Assembly: GCA_030263805.2 (NCBI GenBank)
Contig: CP136010.1
Location: 1,193,001 to 1,257,000 of the forward strand
DNA length: 64,000 nt
Direction of reading: 5' to 3'
Source of the DNA: Pseudomonas sp. FeN3W
Lineage (GTDB): Bacteria; Pseudomonadota; Gammaproteobacteria; Pseudomonadales; Pseudomonadaceae
In this document: piece by piece, positions 31,868 to 41,769 of the stretch
Position numbering within the stretch: position 1 is the first letter of the stretch
Layout of the letters: each line of letters opens with the position of its first letter
Notes under the pieces: generated by a model
The model's input: the letters and a program-made list of their open reading frames with translations, nothing else
Databases searched by the model: none
Told to the model about the DNA's origin: nothing
Program-made: the position numbers and the translations under genes

Positions 31868-34800
31868 TCAGCGCCTGGCTGGCGTCAGCAGGCGGCGTGC
31901 TTCGCGCTGGGCATCCTCGTCCAGTTCGACCAGCCATTGCGGTTTGCCCGCCACCAGCACAGCCACCGGCAGCCCATCGCGAAACAGAATCCGGTTAGCC
32001 GCCAAGGCCGGCACCTTGACGCCCGGCAACAGGGTGCCGAGCTGATTGAGCGGATCGACCGCGGACACCGCCAACATCTCGCCGCTCAGCGGTCGCTTGC
32101 GCACCTCGCGCAGCAAGCCAAGCGCCTCCGGCAAGGCGAACTGCTCGCCCGCCACCGCCGCGACAAAGCGCCCGCCGCGAATCTCGCCACGGGCTTCCAG
32201 CCGGTGGTAGACCCGCAACAGGTCGCGCCAGGGCGGCAGCCAGTCCGCTTCGCGTGCCAGCAGGCGCCAGCACACCACGCCGTAACGGCGCAGCAGCACA
32301 TGGGCGATGTGTTCCAGCGCCTCGGCATCGAACGCCCGTGTTCTTGCCTCCGCGTCGCCCGCTCCAGACTTGCGCACCAGCGCCCAGCGACCGGCGTCGT
32401 CCATGCCGCCGATAAAGGCACCACCTCGGCTTCGCCGGGCCGTGCGCGAGCGCTTGCTCGCCGGCGCCAGCAATGCGCGCAGACCGGCGAAGCTGTCGGC
32501 GTTCACCAAACCCACCGCCACCAGCTCGCCAAGGGCATCTTCCAGCTCGCTGCGCAGCAGATGCGCGTCGTGCTGCAGCTCGTCGAAGAACAGCGCGCCC
32601 TCGGCTTGCAGGCATTCGAGCACCCGCTGTGCCCGTGAAGACAGTTCCGGCGCCGGCGCGTCGCTGGCCAGCGCATACCAGGTCGGTAACTGACGCCGCG
32701 GCAGCAGCACGATCGGTGTGCCGCGCACCGGCCCGCCGCTGGCCTTGAGGCGCCCGGCCAGCCGCGTCCAGACAATGCGACCGGAGCGGCACAGCTCGTC
32801 CAGCCAGGTTCCGCCATAGTCCTTCAGGCGCGACGGCAAGAGATCGGCTTCCCACGCCGCGGCGGCGGCCTGAAAGCCCTCCAGCTGCTCGACGACCGTG
32901 GCCAGCGCCTCGCGCCCCTGCATGCGCGTAGTCGCGGACAGATGCTGCCAGTCAGCAAGAAAGCGCATGAAATCGACACGCTCGACCGGCTCGATCTCCC
33001 GCCGCAGGCGCTTGACCGTGTAGCGGTGGATACGCGCCAGCAGATGCCGCTCGCACCACTCGTCCTCCACTGCGCCAGCGCTGAAGCGCCCGCGCATCAC
33101 GTAACCCTGACTTTCCAGACGGATCAGCGCCGCCGCGACGGCAGAAGCCGGCAATGCCAGCGGCCGCGCGATCAACGGCACCGGCAGCGGGCCGAAGCCA
33201 CTCAGCCGGGCGCGGATCAACTCGACCAGTGCGGCATCTTCCTCGATCGGCTGGTCGTAGCCGAGAGGCGCCTGCAGGTGCGGCTCGAACGGGGCTTGCG
33301 GATAGACCGCGCGCAGCAGCATCAGGCGCTCGAGCGGCAGCCACAGGGCGCGGTCGTGCGCCACCTGCATGCGCGTCGCGCGGCCGCCACGGGCCAGCTC
33401 GGCCAGCCATTCGCCCCATTGCGGCTGCGCGACGGTCTCGGCTTCGGCAATGCAACCGAGCGCCGTCAGCGCCTCGTGCACCTCGTCGGCATTGCGCGCC
33501 TCGGGCCAGGCCTCCTCACGCACGGCGGCGATCGCATCCGGGTCCAGCGCACCCAGATCGTCAGCCGACTCCGGATCGCTCCAGCGCCGCGCGAGTACCG
33601 CCTGGGTGCGCCGCTCTTCCAGCGGTGCATCGTCGAGAAAGGCATAAGGCCGCGCGCCGAGAATCTCCATGGCCAGCGGCGACGGTGCCGGCAGATCGCA
33701 CGCCAGCAGCTCGATCTCGCCGCCTTCCATGCGCCGCAGCAGCGCGAGCCAGCCTTCGCTGTCCATGGCCTCGTGCAGGCAGTCGTCGAGGGTCTGGCGC
33801 ACCAGCGGATGATCGGGAATCTCGCGCTCGCCGACGATGTTTTCCAGGCAGGCGACCTGGTCGGGGAACACCGTGGCCAATAGATCCTCGCTCTTCATTC
33901 GCTGCAGTTGCGGCGCGACCTTGCGCCCACCAGCCATGCGCGGCAGCGCCAGTGCCGTGGTAGCGATCCAGCGCCAGCGCACGCCGAACAGCGGCGCATC
34001 CAGTAGTGCCTGAATCAGCACCTGCTCGGCGCTGGCCGAATGCAGGTAGCGCCAGACTTCCGCCAGCGCAAAGCTGTGACTGGTGGACAGCGAAAGAATG
34101 ATGGCGTCTTCGGTGGCCGCCGCCTGCAGTTCGAAGTTGAAGGTGCGACAGAAGCGCTTGCGCAGCGCCAGCCCCCAGGCGCGATTGATGCGGCTGCCAT
34201 AGGGCGAGTGAATGACCAGCTGGGTGCCGCCGGACTCGTCGAAGAAACGCTCCATCACCAGCCGCTGCTGAGTCGGCAAGGCCCCTAGTGCGGAGCGGGC
34301 ACGCGCCAGGTATTCGGCGATCTGCCGGGCGGCGGTTTCCGCCAGGCCGAGGCTGCCGGTCAGCCAGTCGATGGCGGGCGACAGGTCCACCCTGCCCACC
34401 GCCGCCCCCTCACCCCAGCCCTCTCCCCGCGGGGGAGAGGGAGCCTGGTCCGCGGCTGGGACAGGCAGGGACGCTTGTTCATCACCGACGCTTGGGGCTT
34501 CGTGGCTTTGAGCAGCAGTCGCAACCCTTCCGGTGCCCGGCCCTTCGTCATTCGTTCCAGCAGCCTCGGCCTGCCCCCTCTCCCCCTCGGTGAGAGGGTT
34601 GGGGCGCCCGGCGTAGAGGGGAGGAGCACCTTCAGCCAACCGCCGATCGATCTCGTCACGCAGCCGCGCCACGGCGAAGGACAGCTCGTCGCTGCGCCCC
34701 GGTGCCTCGCCCAGCCAGAAGGGAATGCTCGGCGGCATGCCCTGGGCGTCCTCGACACGCACCCGCCCGGATTCGATCTTGAGGATGCGATACGACGTGT

Positions 34801-36409
34801 TGCCCAGCTGGAACACGTCGCCGGCCAGGCTCTCCACCGCGAAGTCCTCATTCACCGTGCCGATGTTCAGCCCCTGCGGTTCCAGCAGCACGGCATAGTC
34901 GGCGTTGTCGGCGATGGTGCCGCCGGAGGTCAGTGCGGTCAGCCGACCACCGCGTCGGCCACGCAGGCTGCGCGTCGCGAGATCACGGTGCAAGTAGGCG
35001 CCGCGGGTGCCATGGCGGGTGGTGTAGCCCTCGGCGAGCATCCGCAGCAGTGCCTGGAAGGTCGCTTCGTCGAGCGCGGCATAGGGCATCGCGCGGCGAA
35101 ACAGCTGCAACAGCTCCTCCTCGACCCACTCACGACAGGCCACCTCCGCGACGATCTGCTGTGCTAGCACGTCCAGCGGTGCATCCGGGATCTTCAACGT
35201 ATCCAGTTCACCGCGGCGCACCGCGTCGAGGAGCGCGGCGCATTCGATCAGGTCGTCGCGGGAGCTGGGAAACAGCCGCCCCTTGGAGACCCCGGCGACC
35301 TGGTGCCCGGCCCGCCCGACCCGCTGCAGAAACGCCGAAATCGAGCGTGGCGACCCCAACTGGCAGACCAGCTCGACATCACCGATGTCGATGCCCAGCT
35401 CCAGCGAGGCAGTGGCCACCAGCACCCGCAGCTCGCCGCGCTTGAGCTTCTGCTCGGCGCTCAGCCGCTGCTCGCGGGCCAGGCTGCCGTGATGCGCGGC
35501 GACCACCTCTGCGCCCAGCCGCTCGGCCAGATGCCGGGTGGTGCGCTCGGCCATGCGCCGCGTGTTGACGAACACCAGCGTGGTGCGGTGTTCGCCAGCC
35601 AGTGCCGCGAGGCGGTCATACACCAGTGACCAGGCATCGTTGCTCATCACCGCTTCCAGCGGCACCGGCGGCACGTCCAGCGCCAGGTCGCGGGCGCGGC
35701 CATGGCCGATGTCGACGATCTCGCACGGCCGCTCGACGCCGACCAGAAAGCGCGCCACCGCATCGATCGGCTTCTGCGTCGCCGACAGCCCGACCCGCAC
35801 CAGCGGCCGATTGCAGAGCGCTTCCAGTCGCTCCAGCGACAGCGCCAGATGGCTGCCGCGCTTGTTGCCGGCGATGGCATGGATCTCGTCGACGATCACG
35901 CTCTGCACATCGGCGAGCATTTCACGCCCCGAGGCCGAGCCAAGCAGCACATAGAGCGATTCCGGCGTGGTGACGAGGATGTGCGGCACGCGCTTGCGCA
36001 TGGCGTTGCGCTCGGCCTGCGGCGTGTCGCCGGTACGCACCGCGGTGCGTATTTCCAGTGGCGGCAGGCCCAGGCGCGCCAGCTCCACAGTGATCCCGGC
36101 GAGCGGTTCTTCCAGATTGATATGGATGTCGTTGGACAAGGCCTTCAACGGCGAGACGTAGAGCACCCGCGTCGCGTCGTCCAGACCACCCTCGGCCAGC
36201 CCCTGCTGCACCAGACCGTCGATGGCGGCGAGAAAGGCGGTCAGGGTCTTGCCCGAGCCAGTGGGCGCGGCCACCAGCGTCGAGCGTCCCGCACGGATCA
36301 GCGGCCAGGCAGCCGCCTGGGCCGGCGTGGGTGCGGGAAAGCTGCGGGAAAACCAGCCCGCCACGGCGGGGTGGAAACGGCCAAGCGGATCGACGGATGA
36401 CGTGGTCAT
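31868..36409 (-). CDS. lhr: ATP-dependent helicase Lhr (large, two-part form)
   Basis: A superfamily 2 helicase of DNA repair. From ATG 36409 the protein has about 1513 residues, near the E. coli Lhr length (1538). RecA domain 1 has Walker A APTGSGKT and the box VIVDEIHAI; RecA domain 2 has VATASLELGIDIGDVELVCQ and FLQRVGRAGHQ. The Lhr core winged helix and domain 4 follow, then the long C-terminal part. About 65 residues (nt 34404-34606) are low-complexity sequence encoded by a GC-rich inverted repeat inserted in frame, at a domain boundary. The upstream TTG/ATG at 36445 is not preferred. Confidence 0.92.
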   Translation of the reverse strand: MTTSSVDPLGRFHPAVAGWFSRSFPAPTPAQAAAWPLIRAGRSTLVAAPTGSGKTLTAFLAAIDGLVQQGLAEGGLDDATRVLYVSPLKALSNDIHINLEEPLAGITVELARLGLPPLEIRTAVRTGDTPQAERNAMRKRVPHILVTTPESLYVLLGSASGREMLADVQSVIVDEIHAIAGNKRGSHLALSLERLEALCNRPLVRVGLSATQKPIDAVARFLVGVERPCEIVDIGHGRARDLALDVPPVPLEAVMSNDAWSLVYDRLAALAGEHRTTLVFVNTRRMAERTTRHLAERLGAEVVAAHHGSLAREQRLSAEQKLKRGELRVLVATASLELGIDIGDVELVCQLGSPRSISAFLQRVGRAGHQVAGVSKGRLFPSSRDDLIECAALLDAVRRGELDTLKIPDAPLDVLAQQIVAEVACREWVEEELLQLFRRAMPYAALDEATFQALLRMLAEGYTTRHGTRGAYLHRDLATRSLRGRRGGRLTALTSGGTIADNADYAVLLEPQGLNIGTVNEDFAVESLAGDVFQLGNTSYRILKIESGRVRVEDAQGMPPSIPFWLGEAPGRSDELSFAVARLRDEIDRRLAEGAPPLYAGRPNPLTEGERGQAEAAGTNDEGPGTGRVATAAQSHEAPSVGDEQASLPVPAADQAPSPPRGEGWGEGAAVGRVDLSPAIDWLTGSLGLAETAARQIAEYLARARSALGALPTQQRLVMERFFDESGGTQLVIHSPYGSRINRAWGLALRKRFCRTFNFELQAAATEDAIILSLSTSHSFALAEVWRYLHSASAEQVLIQALLDAPLFGVRWRWIATTALALPRMAGGRKVAPQLQRMKSEDLLATVFPDQVACLENIVGEREIPDHPLVRQTLDDCLHEAMDSEGWLALLRRMEGGEIELLACDLPAPSPLAMEILGARPYAFLDDAPLEERRTQAVLARRWSDPESADDLGALDPDAIAAVREEAWPEARNADEVHEALTALGCIAEAETVAQPQWGEWLAELARGGRATRMQVAHDRALWLPLERLMLLRAVYPQAPFEPHLQAPLGYDQPIEEDAALVELIRARLSGFGPLPVPLIARPLALPASAVAAALIRLESQGYVMRGRFSAGAVEDEWCERHLLARIHRYTVKRLRREIEPVERVDFMRFLADWQHLSATTRMQGREALATVVEQLEGFQAAAAAWEADLLPSRLKDYGGTWLDELCRSGRIVWTRLAGRLKASGGPVRGTPIVLLPRRQLPTWYALASDAPAPELSSRAQRVLECLQAEGALFFDELQHDAHLLRSELEDALGELVAVGLVNADSFAGLRALLAPASKRSRTARRSRGGAFIGGMDDAGRWALVRKSGAGDAEARTRAFDAEALEHIAHVLLRRYGVVCWRLLAREADWLPPWRDLLRVYHRLEARGEIRGGRFVAAVAGEQFALPEALGLLREVRKRPLSGEMLAVSAVDPLNQLGTLLPGVKVPALAANRILFRDGLPVAVLVAGKPQWLVELDEDAQREARRLLTPARR
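34404..34606. repeat. GC-rich inverted-repeat element inside lhr
   Basis: Two hairpin units (CCCTCTCCCC / GGGGGAGAGGG at the left, CCCTCTC / GAGAGGG at the right) bracket about 200 bp, with CCCTCACCCCAGCCCTCTCC at one side and its imperfect inverse at the other. Such units are common between genes in GC-rich bacteria. Here the element is read through in frame. Confidence 0.75.
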
Positions 36410-36526
36410 GCCGATGAATATGGTGGCGCCCAAGCCTTTGCACAAGCGACAGCCGGTCGGCGGTAGGGAAACGGCCGTCGCATATGGCGGTCAACTTGAA
36501 ACATCCGCAACGCAACGGAGATGACC

Positions 36527-36832
36527 ATGACCACTACCCCGCTCAGCCTCGACAACGCCATGCAACTGGCTTCGGAAGCCTTCCTGCCCTGCGGTTGCGT
36601 GACCAGCGCCAACCCCGAGGACGACAGCTTCGGTTTCACCGTGATGAACGGCAACGGCGAGGAAATCACGCGGGTAGCGCAGGTGCGCGACTACGCCGAT
36701 CCGCTGCGCATGGCACAGGTGATCGAGCAGACCCGCCAGGAGCTGATCGACAAGGGTTGCACCCTGGAACCCTGGAACATGCCCTTTATCACCGACGACA
36801 GCGCCATTCCGGAAACCACGCCGAACTACTGA
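36527..36832 (+). CDS. Conserved-type small protein of unknown function
   Basis: A 101-residue protein. ATG 36527 has GGAG at 6 nt; ATG 36521 directly abuts that site. The sequence has ASEAFLPCGCVTSANPEDDS and MAQVIEQTRQELIDKGCTLE, an alpha/beta mix with no signal peptide. It lies 9 bp before an SDR gene and probably shares its transcript. The family is not recognised. Confidence 0.72.
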   Translation: MTTTPLSLDNAMQLASEAFLPCGCVTSANPEDDSFGFTVMNGNGEEITRVAQVRDYADPLRMAQVIEQTRQELIDKGCTLEPWNMPFITDDSAIPETTPNY

Positions 36833-36841
36833 GGAAGGGCC

Positions 36842-37531
36842 ATGAGCGATCCCGTGCTGCTGATCACCGGTGCCTCGTCCGGTATCGGCGCGGCGACTGC
36901 ACGCTTGGCAGCGGCGGCCGGCTACCGTTTGGCACTCGCCGCACGCTCCGAAGACAAGCTGCAGCACCTGGTCGATGAGATCGGGCCGCAGCGCGCCCTC
37001 GCCATTCGCTGCGACGTGACCGATTACGCCGAGCAGCAGGCCATGGTGCGGCGCGTGCTGGATCACTATGGCCAGCTCGATGCCGTCTACGCCAATGCCG
37101 GCATCCCCGGCAGCGACGGCGGCTTCAGCGGTGCCGATCCCGAAGTCTGGAAAACCATGCTGCTGACCAACGTCTATGGGGTCGGTCTGACCCTGCGCTG
37201 CACGCTGGCTGCGCTGAAGGCCAGCCGCGGCCATCTGCTGCTCACCGGCTCGGCGGCCGGGCGCTTCGTCATTCCCGGATCGATGTACAGCGCCAGCAAA
37301 TGGGCGGTGACCGGGATAGGACTGAGCGTGCGCGAAGAACTGCGCGGCAGCGGCGTGCGGGTCACACTGATCGAGCCGGGCATGGTCGACACGCCGCTGT
37401 TCGACGAGCCGCCGCCCTACGCGCTGCAAGCGGAAGACGTTGCCCGCGCAGTGGTCTATGCCCTGGCGCAGCCGGCCCACGTCGACGTCAACGAAATCCT
37501 CATTCGCCCGGCACCGCCCATCGACAGCTAG
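36842..37531 (+). CDS. Short-chain dehydrogenase/reductase
   Basis: A 229-residue NAD(P)-dependent oxidoreductase. Cofactor motif TGASSGIGAATARL (residues about 9-22), NAG in VYANAGIPG, catalytic serine in LLTGSAAG and YxxxK in MYSASKWAV are all present. The IEPGMVDTPLF motif supports a classical SDR. An arginine-rich second strand (LAARSEDKL) favours NADP. Substrate unknown. It follows the 101-residue gene by 9 bp. Confidence 0.92.
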   Translation: MSDPVLLITGASSGIGAATARLAAAAGYRLALAARSEDKLQHLVDEIGPQRALAIRCDVTDYAEQQAMVRRVLDHYGQLDAVYANAGIPGSDGGFSGADPEVWKTMLLTNVYGVGLTLRCTLAALKASRGHLLLTGSAAGRFVIPGSMYSASKWAVTGIGLSVREELRGSGVRVTLIEPGMVDTPLFDEPPPYALQAEDVARAVVYALAQPAHVDVNEILIRPAPPIDS

Positions 37532-37727
37532 AAGCCACTCAATCATGCCGCGCTCAGAAACCTGAGCACGCGCAGGGCCACTTTCTTCGCCATCGCCTGG
37601 GTCCATCGCGATTGCATTCGCAGCATAGGCGTCACGGCAGCAGGCCCTGTAGCGGCAGAAACTTTTGCCCGCCGTGCCGGGTCGCTATGGGAGGCCGTTT
37701 CGGTCGTCAAACCCGAGGGGGACAGCC

Positions 37728-39023
37728 ATGGGAAATCTGGCAGAGCAGCCACATTCGCATCCGGTACTCGCCGAACTCGACCTGTTGCTGCAGCGTTACC
37801 GGCAGGTTCGCGCCACCAGCGAGGCGATCTGCACGCCGCTGCAGGTCGAGGATTACGTCATCCAGAGCACGCCGGAAGTCAGCCCACCGAAATGGCACCT
37901 GGCGCACGTCAGCTGGTTTTTCGAGACTTTTCTGCTGTTGCCTTATCTACCCGGCTACCGGCGGCTGAACGAGGCCTACGACTACCTGTTCAACTCCTAT
38001 TATCAGACCCATGGCCTGCCCTTTCCGCGGGCGCGGCGCGGTGTCCTCTCCCGCCCCGGCGTGGATGAGATCTATCGCTATCGCCGGCACGTCGACCAGG
38101 CGATGGGCGAACTGCTGAGCAATCCGCCGCGCGAGCAGGCCGCCGAAATCGTCCGCCGCGTCGGACTGGGTCTGCAGCACGAGCAGCAACACCAGGAACT
38201 GCTGCTGATGGACATCAAGCACATCCTCGCGCAGAACCCGCTGCATCCGGTCTATCGCGACGATCTCGCCCAGGCCAGACCCAGCAGCCCCGAGCGCCCG
38301 CGCTGGCACGAATACGCCGGCGGCGTACATCACATCGGGCATGCCGGCAGCGATTTCGCCTTCGATTGCGAAACCCCGCGACATCGCCAGTTCGTCGAGG
38401 ATTTCCAGCTTGCCGAACGGCTGGTGAGCAACCGCGAGTACCTGTCGTTCATCACTGACGGCGGTTATGCCCGTCCGGAGCTATGGCTGTCGGACGGCTG
38501 GGACTTGATCCAGCAGGCCGGCTGGAACGCGCCGCTGTACTGGTTGCGCGAGGATGCCAGCTGGCACGAGATGACCCTCGGCGGCCTGCGGCCGCTGGAC
38601 CTGGAAGCGCCGGTCTGCCACATCAGCTATTACGAGGCCGATGCCTTCGCACGCTGGGCCGGTGCGCGGCTGCCGAGCGAAGCCGAATGGGAAGTCGCCG
38701 CCGCCGACCAGCCGCTGCGCGGCAACTTCCTCGAAAGCGACTACCTGCAACCGGTCGCCGCGCCGCCCGGTCACGACAGCCCGAGACAGCTGTTCGGCGA
38801 TGCCTGGGAATGGACCGCCAGCGCCTACCTGCCCTACCCGGGTTTCCGGTCGCTGGAGGGCAGCCTGGGGGAATACAACGGCAAATTCATGTCCGGCCAG
38901 ATGGTCTTGCGTGGCGGTTGCTGCGCCACGCCGGAATCCCACGTGCGGGTCACCTACCGCAACTTCTTTCAGCCGGCCATGCGCTGGCAGTTCGCCGGGC
39001 TGCGCCTGGCCAGAGGGCTCTGA
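37728..39023 (+). CDS. egtB: Ergothioneine biosynthesis sulfoxide synthase-like protein EgtB
   Basis: Non-haem iron enzyme that joins a thiol donor to hercynine in ergothioneine synthesis. From ATG 37728 (GAGGGGG upstream) the protein has 431 residues. The DinB_2 half carries the iron-binding histidines in WHLAHVSWFFETF and LQHEQQHQELLLMDIKH; the C-terminal half is a formylglycine-generating-enzyme-like fold (RLPSEAEWEVAA, WEWTASAYLPYPGF, VLRGGCCATPESHVR, TYRNFF). The egtD gene begins 3 bp after its stop, so they form an operon. Confidence 0.93.
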   Translation: MGNLAEQPHSHPVLAELDLLLQRYRQVRATSEAICTPLQVEDYVIQSTPEVSPPKWHLAHVSWFFETFLLLPYLPGYRRLNEAYDYLFNSYYQTHGLPFPRARRGVLSRPGVDEIYRYRRHVDQAMGELLSNPPREQAAEIVRRVGLGLQHEQQHQELLLMDIKHILAQNPLHPVYRDDLAQARPSSPERPRWHEYAGGVHHIGHAGSDFAFDCETPRHRQFVEDFQLAERLVSNREYLSFITDGGYARPELWLSDGWDLIQQAGWNAPLYWLREDASWHEMTLGGLRPLDLEAPVCHISYYEADAFARWAGARLPSEAEWEVAAADQPLRGNFLESDYLQPVAAPPGHDSPRQLFGDAWEWTASAYLPYPGFRSLEGSLGEYNGKFMSGQMVLRGGCCATPESHVRVTYRNFFQPAMRWQFAGLRLARGL

Positions 39024-39025
39024 AC

Positions 39026-39988
39026 ATGGCGCTGGCAATTCACTTTCACGATCAGCTGCAACAGCCACACGACTCCTCGCTGCGCGACGAAACCCTTTCC
39101 GGGTTCGCCGCGAGCCCGAAATGGGCCTCGCCGAAGTTCTTCTATGATCGCCGCGGTTCCGAGCTGTTCGAGCAGATCTGTCAGCAACCCGAGTACTACA
39201 TCACCCGCACCGAGGAGCAGATTCTCGCCGAGGCGGCCAACGACATCCTCGACATCGCCGGCCCTCACAGCGACCTGATCGAGCTGGGCAGTGGCGCCAG
39301 CCGCAAGGTACGCCTGCTGCTGGAGGCGCTGCACCCGACCAGCTACCTGGGCATCGATATTTCCGAGGACTTCCTGCTCAGCAGCACCCAGCGCCTGGCG
39401 GCGGACTACCCGTGGCTGGAGGTGCATGCCGCCTGTACCGACTTTTCCAACGAGCTGAACCTGCCGGATGATTTTTCCAGCGAGCACCCGCTGATGTTCT
39501 TCCCCGGTTCGAGCATCGGCAACTTCACCCCGGGCGAGGCCGCAGCCTTTCTGCAGCGTCTGCACGATGTGCTGCCGGCCGGTGGCGGCCTGGTGATCGG
39601 CGTCGATCTGGTCAAGGACCGCGCAGTGCTGGAGGCGGCCTACAACGACCGCGCCCATGTCACCGCGGCCTTCAACCTCAATCTGCTGCAGCGCATCCGC
39701 AACGAGCTGGACAGCGACATCGACCCGTCACGCTTCGTCCATCGCGCCTTCTTCAACGAGGCCGAATCGCGCATCGAGATGCACCTGATCAGCCCCGATG
39801 CCCAGGACGTGACCATCGAAGGCCGGCGCTTCCATTTCGATGCGGGGGAAAGCCTGCACACCGAAAACTCCTACAAGTACACGCTGGAATCCTTCGCCGC
39901 CCTGGCCGATGCCGCCGGCTTCGCCTGTCGTGGCCAGTGGACCGACCCGCGCGGGCTGTTCAGCGTCAACTACCTCGAGCGACGTTGA
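39026..39988 (+). CDS. egtD: L-histidine N-alpha-methyltransferase EgtD
   Basis: Trimethylates histidine to hercynine with S-adenosylmethionine. The 320 residues match the family length. It shows SPKWASPKFFYDRRGSELFE, then ITRTEEQILAE, the SAM-binding LIELGSGASRKVRLLLEAL, FPGSSIGNFTPGEA, and the C-terminal HTENSYKYTLESF. It is placed directly after egtB and 3 bp before the protease gene, an unusually tight third gene. Confidence 0.95.
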   Translation: MALAIHFHDQLQQPHDSSLRDETLSGFAASPKWASPKFFYDRRGSELFEQICQQPEYYITRTEEQILAEAANDILDIAGPHSDLIELGSGASRKVRLLLEALHPTSYLGIDISEDFLLSSTQRLAADYPWLEVHAACTDFSNELNLPDDFSSEHPLMFFPGSSIGNFTPGEAAAFLQRLHDVLPAGGGLVIGVDLVKDRAVLEAAYNDRAHVTAAFNLNLLQRIRNELDSDIDPSRFVHRAFFNEAESRIEMHLISPDAQDVTIEGRRFHFDAGESLHTENSYKYTLESFAALADAAGFACRGQWTDPRGLFSVNYLERR

Positions 39989-39990
39989 AC

Positions 39991-41769
39991 ATGCCAGCAC
40001 GTGCCTCCACCCTGTTCACCCTCGGCCTCGGGTTATTGAGCGCCCTCGCCGCCTTTCCGGCAGCTGCAGAAGACCCCATCCGCATCACCCAGCTCAAGCG
40101 CTGCGGCGACCTCTTCGCCGAGGATTCGCTGGGCTGGTGCCTGAGCGCCAAAGGCCTGCCCCGCGGCGAGGTGCAGCTGTACCTCAACGGCGAGCCAGTG
40201 GCGGCCGACAAGCTCCAGCGCGACGGCGAGCAGCTGCGCCTGAGCCTTGCGCCGAATGCGGTGCGCAGCGGCCCGCTGTGGCTGGAACGCGACGGCCAGC
40301 GCAGCAATCCGGTCTGGCTCTCGGCCGGTCGCAGCCAGGTGCTCGCCGCCACGCCCGATGAAGTGGCGCGCAACATGGATGACCTGACCACCTATGTCGA
40401 CCTGGTCAGCCTGATCATCGAGGAGGACCACAAGGGGCTGGAAAAGGCCCGCCAGCTTGCCAAGAAGTACGGCGCCGAGGTGGTCGGGGCCATCGCCCCG
40501 CTGAATACCTACCAACTGCGCTTGCCGGTGACAGACCTGACCGAACGCGACGCCATGGTGCTGCGCCTGGGCAACGAGGAAGGCGTGGATGCCGTGGTGA
40601 TCGAGGAATCGGCCGCCGAGAACGACGAGCAGGAAACCGGCAAGACCAGGGATCAGAAGCGCCCGCAGAACCGCGAGTGGGCCGCCAACCGCTTCCTCGA
40701 TGCGGTGGATTACTACCGCGAACGCATTCCCGCCGGCCAGCGCGCCGGGGAAGAACAGCCGGTGCGTATCGGCATCATCGAACGCGCGGTGGATTTCGAT
40801 GCGGCGCATTTCGCCGAGTACCTCGAACCCTGCGATCCACGGCAGCAGCGCACCTGCCTCTACGCCCGCGACGCCGACCGGCCGGACAATCACGGCAGCA
40901 GCGTCGCCGGCATTCTCGCCGCCCATGCCAGCGATGCCCGCGACCAGGGCTTTCTCAGTGCGCTGGACGGCACCGGGCCGGGCTTCGAGGTGATCGTCGA
41001 GCGCAACTCGGACGCCGGCATCACGGCCAACGTCGCGGCCTCGGTGAATCTGGTCGAGGACGGCGCGCGCATCCTCAACTGGAGCTGGGGCATTCACCGC
41101 ATCGGTACGGTGGATGTGGAAGGCGAACCGGTGGACTCGCTACTGCGTTCAGGGATAGCCATGAGCGGCTACGAGGAGCTGCTGGAGGAATTCTTCCTCT
41201 GGCTGCGCCGCGAGCATCCTGACGTGCTGGTGATCAATTCCGCCGGCAACGGCTCGGCCCACTCCGGGCGTGACGACTATCGGCTGCCCTCCTCGTTCAT
41301 CACCGAGCAGCTGCTGGTGGTCGGCGCCCACGAGCGCAACGACCGGAAGAAGGTCTCGGTGGAGCATCCCGACTACGTGCGCAAGCGCAAGTCATCCAAC
41401 GTCGACATGCGCGTGGACATCACCGCCGCGGCCTGCACCCGCGCCGCCACGCACGATCCCGAGCAGCGCGGCGACGTGCATTGCGGCACCTCCTATGCCA
41501 CGCCGCTGGTTGCCGGTGCGGTGGGCGCGATGCTGTCGGTCAATCCCGCACTGGAGCCAGATCAGGTGCGCGAACTGCTGCGCCGCAGCGCCATGACCAT
41601 CGGCCGTGATTCGGATTTCGAACCGGCCGAGGCGGATGACCTGACTGCACCGATCCTGCCGTCCGAGCGCGGCTATCGGCTGGATGATCGCGACGTCGGC
41701 CGCTCGGCGCGGCTGGACATGCGCAAGGCGCTGGAGCTGACCGTGGAAAGTCTGAAGAACTCGCGCTAG
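39991..41769 (+). CDS. Secreted S8 (subtilase)-like protein, catalytic Asp replaced by Glu
   Basis: A 592-residue protein with a signal peptide (about 1-24). A non-conserved N-terminal half is followed by a subtilase-like domain: VRIGIIERAVDFDAAHF, DNHGSSVAGILAAH with H301, INSAGNGSAHSG, and HCGTSYATPLVAGAVGAML with S501. Subtilases have D-T/S-G after the first strand; here the place is E264-R-A, so activity may be altered or absent. The gene lies 3 bp after egtD. Its stop codon TAG is part of the CTAG border of a repeat element, so the original C-terminus may have been longer. Confidence 0.85.
   Translation: MPARASTLFTLGLGLLSALAAFPAAAEDPIRITQLKRCGDLFAEDSLGWCLSAKGLPRGEVQLYLNGEPVAADKLQRDGEQLRLSLAPNAVRSGPLWLERDGQRSNPVWLSAGRSQVLAATPDEVARNMDDLTTYVDLVSLIIEEDHKGLEKARQLAKKYGAEVVGAIAPLNTYQLRLPVTDLTERDAMVLRLGNEEGVDAVVIEESAAENDEQETGKTRDQKRPQNREWAANRFLDAVDYYRERIPAGQRAGEEQPVRIGIIERAVDFDAAHFAEYLEPCDPRQQRTCLYARDADRPDNHGSSVAGILAAHASDARDQGFLSALDGTGPGFEVIVERNSDAGITANVAASVNLVEDGARILNWSWGIHRIGTVDVEGEPVDSLLRSGIAMSGYEELLEEFFLWLRREHPDVLVINSAGNGSAHSGRDDYRLPSSFITEQLLVVGAHERNDRKKVSVEHPDYVRKRKSSNVDMRVDITAAACTRAATHDPEQRGDVHCGTSYATPLVAGAVGAMLSVNPALEPDQVRELLRRSAMTIGRDSDFEPAEADDLTAPILPSERGYRLDDRDVGRSARLDMRKALELTVESLKNSR

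Noticed and set aside
37551..37566. GCTCAG / CTGAGC hairpin after the SDR gene as terminator
   Set aside because: Six-bp stem with no T tract; too weak to call.
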